A DNA stretch of 64,000 bases from Tolypeutes matacus (lineage: Eukaryota > Chordata > Mammalia > Cingulata > Chlamyphoridae): the NCBI GenBank assembly GCA_026826555.1, contig JAKSZT010054334.1:31650698-31714697 (forward strand). Reading direction: 5' to 3'. The notes beneath the pieces are model-generated. The model made no database searches. It worked only from the letters and a program-made list of their open reading frames with translations, and was not told the origin of the DNA. The translations under genes and the position numbers were made by a program. Position 1 is the first letter of the stretch. Each line of letters begins with the position of its first letter. Shown piece after piece: positions 34,600-45,457 of this stretch.

Positions 34600-35744
34600 G
34601 AGTCAAAAAGTGGAACTAGGGCAGACTTCTGGGGAAGATGGTGGAGTAGGGAGCTCTAGAACTCAGTCCTCCCACCAAAACACCTATTAAACAGGCAGAA
34701 ACAATCTGAAACAACTAGTTTGAAATTCCAGAGTCCAGAAGAACACCGTACAGCATCCGGGAAGAGCAGGAGGAAGAGGCTGATAAGTTATAGTAAAGAA
34801 CTGTAAATTTCTCTCTCCATGTAGTGGCTACAGGCAACAATCCCTGACTTGGGCAGGGGGCCACTGTGGGGTGCAGTCCCTGGCTAGTTTCTGCTGTTTG
34901 AAAGGGACATAGAAATCCTCTTCCCCAAGACTAGGGGTGTGCCAATCACTGATCAAAGCTTTTGATTAGTGAATTTCCATCTCTGGTTCCTGGCTCTGAG
35001 GGCAGCTATTGTTACAATCCACCCCAGACAAAGATAGTGACAGCTGTGATTCATCCCTTCCCGGACAGGGGTAGAGGCTGTGGAGAGTCAAAGACACAAT
35101 GTTTCCTCAGGGCTGCAAGGGAAAGTTAGCTGAAGGGTTTCATTTACTGGGCAGGCCAGGAAAGTTCAGCTTTGGGGACCTGAAGGAAAAGTTTTGGGTG
35201 CCGTTCCTGAAAACCTCTACAGGGCATTTTGGAGCAGGTCTGTGCCCCATTCATGGGTCCCTGGCCCTGTTTTGCCTGGGAAAGACCAAATTAGGAAAGT
35301 CCTCTCCATGGTGACCCTCCTTCCAGAATTTGCCCTCCAGGTGAAAGCAGTGGAAGGCAATGAAAGGTATGTAAAGTACTATAAAGGCAGACAGTCTGGG
35401 ACAAAGACCTGCAGGATTAAGATAACTGGGAGAGGGAGGGTCTTCCCCTGGGAACAGAGGGGGCAACCAAAGCCCTGTAAACAGGGGAATGCCAAAACAA
35501 CTAACAAGCAAAAGCCCAGAACATGACAGAGGCCTGGAAAGACAGGAAAAACCCTGCACACTGCATTTGTCTTGGGTAGACCTTCCTGACAGAAGAGCTG
35601 AAGCTCAAGAAAATCTATCTTATCGCCAACTGCTTACAAAACCAAGAAACAGATATCCCAGGGAGCAAATCCCAGAGTTAACATTTTAAAATATAAAAAG
35701 GTACAGTGTGCAACAAGAGTACAAGACAAACAAATTAACAGGAA

Positions 35745-36640
35745 ATGATGGTGCATCCAAAGGAAGAGAATAAAAATACAAGAAACACCAAAGAAGAAGA
35801 TGAGAAAGTGGACATATTGAAGAAAGCCTTTTAAAAAATTATCTTAAAAATGCTTAAGGAGATGAAGGCAAGTACAGATAAAGAGCTAAATGATATGAGG
35901 AAAACAATGAATGAACAATATGAGAGATTAAGTAAAGAGATAGAAATTTTATAAAAGGAACGAAACAGAACTACTGGAGTTGAAGACCACAATAACTGAA
36001 AAGAAAAATTCCCAGGAGGATGTCAAGAGCAGACTGGAAATGGCAGAAGACAGAGTCAGTGAACTTGAAGACAAGAAGCTTGAAATGAGTCAGGCTGAGG
36101 AGCAGAAAGAAACAAAAAACATTGAAAACAAAAGGCAGAAGGAATAGTCAAAGAAATAATGACAGAGAACTTCTCAGGCTTAGCAAAAGATGTGAATATG
36201 TATATCCAAGAAGTGCAGAGAACACCAAACAGGATAAACATATATAAAAATATAGCCATCATATATTGATCACACTGTCAAATGCAAAGGGCAAGGTAAG
36301 AGTTCTGAAAGCTGTGTTATGTACAAGGGAGTACAATTTTATTGAGCACCAATTTCTTGTTAGAAACCATGAAGACAAGAAGGCAGTCAGTTGAAGTAAA
36401 AGTGCTGAAGGAAAACAACTATCAGCAAAGACTTTTAGATCTGACATGACTCTCTTTCAAAAATGATACAACTCTCTTTCAAAAATGAAAATTAAGACGT
36501 TCTCAGATAAACAAAATCTGAGGGAGTCCATCACCACTAGATCTGCCATACAAGCAAGGCTAAAGGGAGTTCTTCAGATGGAAAATAAAGGACACTGGAC
36601 AGCTGCTCAAAGCAGCAGAAAGGAATAAAGACTTGAAGTA
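35745..36640 (+). pseudogene. L1 ORF1 remnant
   Basis: Sense ORF1 of the L1 above. A lysine/glutamate-rich region (about 35770-36120, 'gaaagtggacatattgaaga', 'gaacttgaagacaagaagc') would be the coiled coil. The RNA-binding C-terminal part includes 'agaacaccaaacaggataaa' (about 36219), 'accatgaagacaagaaggca' and 'ggctaaagggagttcttcag' (about 36560). Stops occur in several places (for example after 'aggcagaagga'), so no ORF1 protein can be made. Confidence 0.7.
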
Positions 36641-37089
36641 AAGGTAACCATCTGGGTAATTATAAATGTCAGTATTATTATATTGTATTGTTTGGTAAGT
36701 GACTCCGCTTCTTACCTCCTACAGGTACTAAAATGCAAATGCATAAAAAGTAATGATAAATCTATATTGTTGGATATACAATCTACAAAGATGTAAGTGG
36801 TAGCATGTACAAAAAGTGGTGGGGGATAGAGGGGTATAGGAGAGCATATGTACGTGCTATTCAAGTTAAGTTGGTATCAAACTAAATATAATTGTTATAT
36901 ATTTAGAACGTTAAATTTTAACCCCAAGGTAAGCACAAGGAAAACAGGTGAAAAATATATCCAGATAGAAATGAAAAGGCACTCAATATGGTACAACACA
37001 AAAAAAGCAAATTGTTATAAAAGTTGGCTTTAATGGAAGTGAGGGACAAGAAAGGCATAAGACTTACAGTTGCTAAATAGCAAAATGGC

Positions 37090-39960
37090 AGAAGAAAATT
37101 CTGTATTATAAGTAGTGAATTTAAATACAATGGATTAAACTATCCTGTCAAAAGGCAGAGATTGGCAGAATGGATAATAAAGCATGACCCAACTATATGC
37201 TGTTTGCAAGAGACTCAAATTTAAAGTCAGAGATATAAGTTGGTTGAGGGTGAAAAGATGGAAAAACTTTACCATGAAAGTAGTAACCAAAAGAGAACTT
37301 GGATGTCTATACTAATATAGGATAAAATAGACTTTACATCAAAAACAGTTATGAGGGAAAAACGGTCATTTACTTACTGATAAAGGGGACAATTCAACAG
37401 GAAGATATCACAATTATAAATATATATGCACCTAACAGCAGAGCTCCAAAATATATGAAGCCAATCCTGACAGATTTGAAGGGAGAAATTGACAGTTCCA
37501 CATTAATAATAGGAGATTTTAACCATCACTCTCAATAACAGATAGAACATCTAGTCAGAAGATCAATAAGGAAGTACAGGACTTGAATGGGACACTAAAC
37601 CAATTAGACCTAACAGACATATAAAGAACACTGCAACCATCAAAAAGAGAGTATACATTTTTATCAAATGCGTATAGATCATTCCCCAGGATTGACCATA
37701 TGTTGTATCACAAAACAAGTCTCAATAAATTCAAATATTTTGGAATTATGTAATGTATATACTCTGACCACATTTGAATGAAGCTGAAAATCAATAACAA
37801 AAGGAGAAAGGGAAAATGCACAAATTTGGACATTAAACAACATACTCTTAAACAACCAATGTATTATTAAAGAGGAAATCAGAAGCAAATTAGGAAATAT
37901 CTTGAGGCAAATATAAATGAAAATACAACATACCAAAAGTTATGGGATGCAGCAAATGAAATGCTGAGAGGGAAATTTATAGGTCTAAATGCTTACATTA
38001 AAAAGAAGAGAGACTTCAAATCAAAGACCTAACCACAAAACCGGAAGAAAAAGAAGAATAAACTAAACCCAAAGCAAGCAGAAGGAAGGAAACAGAAAAA
38101 AAAAAAAATAGAAGGTGGCAACAAACCAATTACTAGTAAAGAGATTGAATCATTAATCCAAATTCTCCCAAAAAAGAAAAACCCAGGACTACATGGCTTT
38201 AAAGGCAAGTTGTGTCAAATATTCCAAGAAGATCTAACTCCAACTCTGCTCAAACTCTTCCAAAACAACTGAAGAGGAGGAAACACTCTCTAAATCAAAC
38301 TACAAAGCCAACATCATCCCTATGCTAAAGCTATGTAAATATACCACAAGAAAAGAAAACCACACACCAATAAACTCTTAAGAATATGGATGCAAAAACC
38401 TTTAACAAAATACTAGCAAACTGAATCCAACAGCATTATAAAAGAATTATACACAATGATCAAGTGGGATTTATCCCTGGTATGCAAAGTTGCTTCAACA
38501 TAAGAAAATCAATTAATGTAACACACCACATTAACAGAATGAATGAGGGTGAAAAAAATCCACACGATCATCTCTATCAATGCAGAAATAGCATTTGACA
38601 ACATACAGCACCCCTTCTTGAGAAAAAAACAAACAAACACCGCTTTGAACACTAGGAATAGAAGTAAACTTACTCAACATGATAAAGGGCATATATGAAA
38701 AACCCACAGCTAACATCCTACTTTGTGGTGAAAGATTGATAGTGTTCCCTGTAAGATCAGAAACAAGACTAGTATGCCCAATGTCACCACTGTTATTCAA
38801 CATTATACTGGAAGTTCTTGCCAGAACAATTAGACAAGGCGGGGGGGAAGGCATCCAAAATTGAAAGGAATAGGTAAAACTTTCCCTAATTGCAGATGAC
38901 ATGATCCTATCATTTGCACATTTCATCTGCAAGATTTCAAGAAAATCTTGGAAAATCCACAACAAAGCTCCTAGAGCTAATAAATGAATTCAGCAAAGTG
39001 GTGGGGTACACAACCAACACCCAAAATTCAGTAGTGTTTCTATACACAAACAATGAACAATCAGAAGAAGAAATCAAGAAAAAAATTGAGAAAGAATATT
39101 CTCTTCAATAAATGGTGCTTGGAAATCTGAATCTCCATTTGCAAAAAAAGGAAGGAGGACCCCTAACTAATGCCACATAAAAAAATCAACTCAAAATGGA
39201 TCAAAGACCTAAATATAGAACCATCAAACTCCTGGAAGAAAACATAGGGAAGCAACTTCAGGACCTTGTGTTAGGCAATGGTTTCTTAGATTTTACACCC
39301 AAAGCATAAGCAACAAATGGAAAAATAGATATATGGGACTTTATCAAAATAATAAACTTTTGTTCCCCAAAGGATTTTATCATGAAAGTAAAAAGACAAC
39401 CTATACAAGGAGAAAATATTTAGAAACCACATATCCAATAAAGGATTAATATCTAGAATATATAAAGAAATCCTTCAATTTAACAATAAAAAACCAAACA
39501 AACTAATTTTGAAATGTGCAAAAAACTTGAACAGACATCTCCAAAGAAGATATACAAATGGCCAGAAAGCACATCATTAGCCATCAGGGAAATGCAAATC
39601 AAAACCAAATTGAGATACCATTTCATACCCATTAGCATGGCTGCTACTAAAAAAATGAAAAACAACAATGTTGGACAGGATGCAGAGTAATGTGAACACT
39701 CATCCACAGCTGGTGGCAATGAAAAATGGTGCAGCCACTGTGTAAGACAGTTTGGTGGTTCCTCAGAAAGCTAATTAAAAACTACCATATGTCTTGGCTA
39801 TCCCACTACTAGACATATGACCAAAAGAACTATATATAAGGGCTTAAACAGAGATATTTGCACACTGATGTTCATAGTGACATCATTCACAATTGCCAGA
39901 AGATGGAAGCAACCCAAGTGTCCATCAACTGAAGAATGGATAAATAAATGTGGTATATAC
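37090..39960 (+). pseudogene. L1 ORF2 remnant (endonuclease, reverse transcriptase)
   Basis: Endonuclease part: 'tgctgtttgcaagagactca' (about 37199) and 'aataggagattttaaccatc' (about 37507). Reverse transcriptase: 'gtgggatttatccctggtat' (about 38463), 'atgcccaatgtcaccactgt' (about 38774), and the active-site region 'attgcagatgacatgatcc' (about 38888), which still encodes A-D-D. The C-terminal part is present after the deletion: 'ggtgcagccactgtgtaaga' (about 39730) and 'aagtgtccatcaactgaaga' (about 39917). Multiple frameshifts and stops. Confidence 0.8.
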
Positions 39961-40563
39961 ATACAATAGACAATTATTCAACAATAAAAAGGAGTGCAGT
40001 CCTGATACATGTAACAACAAGGATGAACCTCGAAGATATCATGTTGAGTGAAATAAGCTAGACACAAAAGGACAAATATTGTATGATCTTGCTGACTTGA
40101 AATGATTAGAATAAGCAAAGTCATAGAGTCAGAATCGAGAATATAGGTTGCTAGAAGTTGGAGAGTGAGGGGAAGGGAATGGGAAGTAAAAGCTTAAAAT
40201 GTACATGGTTCCTATTTGGAATGATGAAAAGTTTTGGTAATGGAGGGTGGTGGTGGTAGCACAACTTTGTGAACACAATAGCACTAAAATATGTACCTAA
40301 ATATGATTAAAAGGGGAAATTTTAGATTGCATTTATGATAACAGAATAAAAATTTTTGTTAAATCCATGAAACTGTACTATACAGTGAACCCTAAGTTAA
40401 ACTATGGACTTTAATTAATAGTCCAGTTTTTAAACTGTGCTATCATCATTGTAACATACCTTCCAAACCAATGCCTGGTGTTGGCGGTGAGGTGCTATGT
40501 GGGATCCTGTGTTTTATGCATGGTTGTTCAGTAAACCTACAACTTCTCTAATAAAGAAAAAAG

Positions 40564-40576
40564 AAAGGCTACATGA
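40564..40576 (+). repeat. L1 target-site duplication, right copy
   Basis: aaaggctacatga, one mismatch from 34587-34599, directly after the A-rich end of the L1. Confidence 0.75.
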
Positions 40577-41650
40577 TTAAAGATTATAATCTGGTGTTTA
40601 AATATTTTTCAAAATACAGCAGTGTCTATGAATAAGCAATATTGAATGCTTATTCTAAGATAATGTGATCCATGAAAATCTGACCTTCCTATAGATGAAA
40701 TAAAGAATGATTCACATATAAAAAGATTCGTACTATAAAAATGATTCTGCTTGTTTCCTTTAAAATCTAAGGGCTTCTTTTGCTTTCAGTAAACAATTTC
40801 ATTTATAGTAATTGGACTTGCACAAAATTTCTTAAGCATATATGTTGCACAAAGTACCATGAGCCACATGTATACTGGAATAAATGTAATGCTTCCAACG
40901 TGATTAAAGAAGAAATAATTTGGAGCAATGAAATCATATGCACAACTCAACCCAACCAGATATTTAATTTATTTCAATTATTTGCAAGTGCAGAATAAAG
41001 TCAAATATATTTTTGTAATTGAGATTTGTAAACCCAAGTACATACTCAGGAAATTTCAGTTTCAGCTCATTCTGACACAAAAATCCATGCCCACCACTAG
41101 TAAGGAACTCTTATGTCAAAAGCATCACTTAAGGACATGACCTGAATTAAATGAGTTAAGGCTGTATTTTCATATCAGAATTTCATTGTCTCAGCAGTAT
41201 GAATATATCAGAATGATTCCAAGGAAAAGGCAAGGATGTCTGCAATCCCTCAGAACTAAGAATATGATGGCTCATACACTAGTCTGAGCTGAGACCCACC
41301 CAGGTGCATGGACTAACAGCTTATTAAATACTCACAGATGGCTTAAATTTACAAAGTGCATAGCGAGTAAATCAGTTAAGCACATTTGTATTCTCCAGAC
41401 AACGGCAACTGTATAAAGGCAAATAATAATATTGCAATAACAGCAGTAATAGCAATAATCTAGAGAAGTACTTTTTCATTTAAGTAAATTAAATTCATTT
41501 TGTAGGAAATTAAGTATGCTCCTCTTCACTGAATGCGACTTAATCCCTGGTTGCTTTTATGTGTAGGCATTTCCAGAACAGATTCATTATTCTATATTTC
41601 ATGAACAATCCCTTCTAGAAGAAGAGCTTGCTGTTCTTAGAATGAGTGAC
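40577..41650. other. Gene-free sequence
   Basis: Nothing recognisable on either strand. Confidence 0.5.
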
Positions 41651-41654
41651 TCTT

Positions 41655-41952
41655 CATTGTCCCAATCTTAACTCAGATGCCACATCAGAGGAATCATTTG
41701 TAACCCCAGAGACAATTAGCCTTCTCTCCCTACTACCTTTACCAATATCCATTGCATCAGGATTTTTTTTTATTGTGTGAAGAGGACTTACCACTATTTG
41801 AAATTAATTTTTGATTTATTAGTTTGTTTATCTCTTTTTAGTCTCCCTCCTCCAGAAAGGATTCCAAACCATTGAATCCCCACCTCTAAAAGAGCTTGTA
41901 GCACACAGAAGATGCCCAATAAGCATGTGCTGAGTGAATGAATAAATAAGGC
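41655..41952 (+). repeat. L2 LINE 3' region
   Basis: 'cttaactcagatgccacatc', 'agaggaatcatttgtaaccc', 'tttatctctttttagtctcc', 'aagatgcccaataagcatgt', 'gctgagtgaatgaataaata' form the L2 3' end in sense order, including the terminal tga-atga repeats. This is the longest L2 piece in the window. Confidence 0.8.
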
Positions 41953-42454
41953 AAGGGCTTTTGAATTGACATTTTCTTCAATTGGCTAAATATACTTTGA
42001 TATTTTATTATACAACACACATCCCTGAAATATATTTATTGTAAATAAAATGATCAAAAGTATAATAATGATGATAATTAGCATACTCTTTTGTCAATAT
42101 TCATTTTAAAATCAGGTTTTGCCTTTGTGGTTTATATTCTAGAGAGGAAGAGAGAGTTGAATAAGATTCATATAAGAGGAAGTTTAGGGTACAGAGGAAG
42201 AGTGTTGGGAGAATTAATGAATTCTGGGGTGGAGTCATTTTTAAAAAACCTGGAAAGATATGGTTTTTAAGCTAAGACTAGATGATCATATAAATTATTG
42301 TCCAAATTTAGACATGTTTGAGAATAAAAATGGTGATAAAAATAATTGAATAATTTATTTTCATGATGCATTTCTTTTATTTTGTTGGTAGACCTCTAAA
42401 ATAGCTCTTTCAAATACTTTCCTTAAAAAACAAGTATTTTTTATTAAAGGAGAC

Positions 42455-43362
42455 TAAAAGAGGCATAACAACCCTGGCCTCAGCCTCACCTCCTGGTATC
42501 CACAACCTTGTGAAGTCCCATCACACACTGAATCAGGATTGGTCTGTGTGATTACAGAATATGGCAGATGTGATATTGTGTGATTTTCAAGGATGCCTCA
42601 TTAAAGACATTGCACTTCTACAGTGTTTTCTGCTCACCCTGGAGAAAGCTAGCTGCTTCTTAAGCAGTCTGGTGAAAGGCTTGCATGGGGAATATGATGG
42701 TTAGGCTCATGTGTGAACTCAGCCAGGTAATGGTGCCCAGTTGTTTGGTCAAGCAAGCACCGGGCTAATTGTAAAACAAGGGCAATTCATGGACTTTAAT
42801 TATCAGTGAGTTGATTGCATCTATGGTTGATTACATCTACAATCAACTGAAGAAATTGCTTTCAGCAATGAGTGGGGTTTCACCCAATCAGCTGAAGGCC
42901 TTAAAAGGAGAAGTGATTTCAGCACTCAGAGAGAAAATTCCCATCTCTACTTCAGACAGTCAGGGTCTCCTGGGGGATTCATTGAAAACCTTCATCATAG
43001 TCCCTGGCTTGGAGCCTATGACATTTGGACTTGTGCATGCCCATGGTCACGTGAGACAATTTTATAAAATCTCATACTCTTTACAGATATCTCCTGTTGG
43101 TTCTGTTTCCCTAGAGAACTCTGACTAATACAGGGAGGAACTCAGGCATCCAAACAACCCCCACCAACTTGCCAGCCATGTGAGTGAGCCACATGGAAGT
43201 GGATCCTCCAGCCCCATCAACATCTTAGCTGAAATATCATGGGAGATTCCGCTAAGCTGCTTCCAAATATTTGACCCAGAAACTATAGATAATAAATACG
43301 TGTTGTAATCCACCCAGTTTGGGAGTAATTTGTTATGAAGCAATGGATAATTAATATGGCAA
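42455..43362 (+). mobile_element. MLT1-type LTR, split by another LTR
   Basis: Left part 42455-42694: 'cctggcctcagcctcacctc', 'ctggtatccacaaccttgtg', 'acactgaatcaggattggtc', 'gaatatggcagatgtgatat'. Right part 43133-43362: 'aacttgccagccatgtgagt', 'gtggatcctccagccccatc', 'gataataaatacgtgttgta', 'gagtaatttgttatgaagca'. The two halves are consecutive in an MLT1 LTR of the internal-letter subfamilies. The middle is occupied by an unrelated LTR. No coding capacity. Confidence 0.85.
42695..43132 (+). mobile_element. ERVL (MLT2-like) solo LTR nested in MLT1
   Basis: It starts TGATGGTTAGGCTCATGTGT and ends with 'gaactctgactaataca', the TG...CA ends of an LTR. Internal blocks are 'atggtgcccagttgtttggt', 'cacccaatcagctgaaggcc' and 'tgttggttctgtttccctag'. 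I recognise this as an ERVL LTR of the MLT2 kind. Length 438 bp. No internal retroviral sequence is attached. An identical 5-bp duplication is not visible (gaata against gggag), consistent with age. Confidence 0.75.
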
Positions 43363-43412
43363 ATAATGCAATATCTGATCCTAGACTGGATCCTACATCC
43401 TACTTTGGAAGC

Positions 43413-43431
43413 TAAAAAAAAAAAAAAAAAA
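43413..43431. repeat. A-rich run
   Basis: About 18 consecutive A between 'aagct' and 'gctataaagg'. No element body is recognisable next to it. Confidence 0.9.
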
Positions 43432-43784
43432 AGCTATAAAGGATATTTTTCGTCAATTGACAACACTGTTATAAGGATATTAGGTTAAATCAAAGTATTG
43501 CATGGTTATTATGCATGGTGGTCATAAATGTATTATGGCTTTGTAGAAAGATATTTTTACTCTTGGGAAATATATGCTGAAGTGCTTATTAATAAAAGGC
43601 AAAAAGCCATGCTATATGAAAAAAAGAGAGTGCAACTGATTAAAGCAAATGGAACAAAATGTTAATAGGTGAATCTGGTTAAAGGGTATATAAGTATCCT
43701 ATGAAAAAAGTCTTATTCATGCCATTTTTCTATAGTTTGACATTATTTCCTAATTAAAAAGTTTAAAAAATAGGTTTTCTTAAA

Positions 43785-45312
43785 AAATTAAAATAATGCA
43801 TATACCCTCACACCTATAGCCAACTGATTTTAGACAAGGGCACCAAACCCATTCAGTGGGGAAAGAATAGTCTCTTCAACAAATGCTTTGTGGAAAACTG
43901 GATACCTGTTTGCAGAAAAATGAAGATGGACCTCTACCTCACACCATATCAAAAATAACTCAAATGGATCAAAGTCCTCAACTATAAAACTCCTAGAAGA
44001 AAACATGGGGTAACATCTTCAGGACCTTGTGTTAGGCAATAGTTACTTAGACTTCACACCAAAATCAAAAGCAACAAAAGAAAAAAAAAAATAGATAATT
44101 GGGACTTGATCGAAATTTAAAACTTTTGTGCACCAAAGGACTTTGTCAAGAAAGTAAAAAGAAAACCGACAGAATGGGAGAAAATATTTGGAAACCATAC
44201 ATCTGATAGGGCTTTAATATCCAGAATAAATGTCTACAACTCTGCAACAAAAAGTCAAACAACCCAATTAAGAAATGAGCAAGAGTTGAATAGACATTTT
44301 TCCAGAGAAGATATATACATGGCCAATAAGCACGTGAAAATACGCTCACCATCATTAGCCATTAGGGAAATACAAACCAAAACCACAATGAGATACCATC
44401 TCGTGCCCACTAGAATCACTACTATTTTAAAAAATGAAAAATAACCAAAGTGTTGTAGATAATATATAGAAATAGGAATCCTTGTTCATTTTTGGTGGGA
44501 ATATAAAATGCTGCAGCCACTGTGGAATAGTTTGGTGATTCCTCAAAAAGTTAAGTATAGAATTACCACATGACCCAGCAAAAACGCTTCTAGTTATATA
44601 CACAAAAAATTGAATGGAGGGACTCAAACAGATATTTGCACACAGATGTTCATAGCAACATTATTCACAATTGCTAAAAGATGGGAGTAATCCAAGTGTT
44701 CATTAACAGATGGAATGGATAAATAAAATGTGGACTATTATTCAGCCATAAAAAGGAATGACATTCTGATGCATGCTACAACATGGATTAACCTTGAAGA
44801 CATCATGTTGAGTGACACAAAAGGACAAATATTGTATGACTTCACTTATATGAAATAAACAGAATATGCAAATTCATAAATTCAGTAGTTAGAATACAGA
44901 TTACCAGCAGCAGGGTATGGAAAGGGGACTTATTATTTAATTGGTATGGAGTTTCTGTTTGATGTGATGGAAAAGTTCTGGTAATGGAGGATGGTGATGG
45001 AGGCACAGCTTTGTGAATGCAATTAATTCCACTGAACTGCATATTTGAAAGTGGATAAAATGGCAAATTGTATATAAGTTATCAGGGGAAAAAACAACTG
45101 TAGAACTATACAACACAAAGAGTGAACCTTAATGTAAACTATGGGCTATAGTTATTAGTACAATTATAATAGGGTTTCATCATTTGTAACAGAGGTGCCA
45201 CATTAATGCAAACTGTTAATAATAGGGAAAACTGTGTGTATGAGAGGGAGGTATATGGGAACTCTGTACTTTCTGCATGATTTCTCTGTAAAACTATAAC
45301 TGCCCTAATTTA
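43785..45312 (+). mobile_element. L1 LINE, 5'-truncated
   Basis: Begins in ORF2 near 'ctatagccaactgattttag' and 'cccattcagtggggaaagaa'. It continues through 'ccactgtggaatagtttggt', 'cacaattgctaaaagatggg' and the 3' UTR blocks 'ctatgggctatagttattag' and 'ggtatatgggaactctgtac', and ends 'ctataactgccctaattta'. All reading frames are broken. The 3' end passes directly into the TA-rich microsatellite. Confidence 0.9.
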
Positions 45313-45333
45313 TATTTATATATATATACACAC

Positions 45334-45380
<47 letters not shown>

Positions 45381-45390
45381 NNNNNNNNNN

Positions 45391-45456
<66 letters not shown>

Positions 45457-45457
45457 C
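45313..45457. repeat. (CATATA)n microsatellite with assembly gap
   Basis: An AT/AC-rich start grades into pure tandem 'catata' hexamers on both sides of ten N bases at 45381-45390. It begins exactly where the L1 tail would be, so it probably grew from that tail. The true length is unknown because the gap size is nominal. Apparent open frames through it (repeated Met-Tyr) are artefacts of the hexamer. Confidence 0.97.

Larger units (their letters stand above)
34600..40563 (+). mobile_element. Near full-length L1 LINE, inactive
   Basis: The 5' end 'agacttctggggaagatggt' with 'ggagtagggagctctaga' is a typical L1 5' start. The order is 5' UTR (34600 to about 35740), ORF1 remnant, ORF2 remnant and 3' UTR ending 'cttctctaataaagaaaaaa'. 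ORF1 (coiled-coil, RNA binding) and ORF2 (endonuclease, reverse transcriptase) have many stops. About 0.5 kb of ORF2 is missing at about 39095-39105: compared with the copies at 15.8 and 59.6 kb, the text jumps from the end of the reverse-transcriptase region straight to 'attctcttcaataaatggtg'. Length 5.96 kb, near full size once this loss is counted. Confidence 0.9.

Noticed and set aside
38531..38965. 144-codon minus-strand open frame
   Set aside because: It is antisense to the L1 ORF2 reverse-transcriptase region of the element at 34.6-40.6 kb. It is a shadow frame.
42811..43128. 105-codon plus-strand open frame
   Set aside because: It lies entirely inside the ERVL-type LTR and has no coding resemblance.
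45313..45457. Open frame of repeated Met-Tyr
   Set aside because: It is the translation of a (CATATA)n microsatellite across an N gap.
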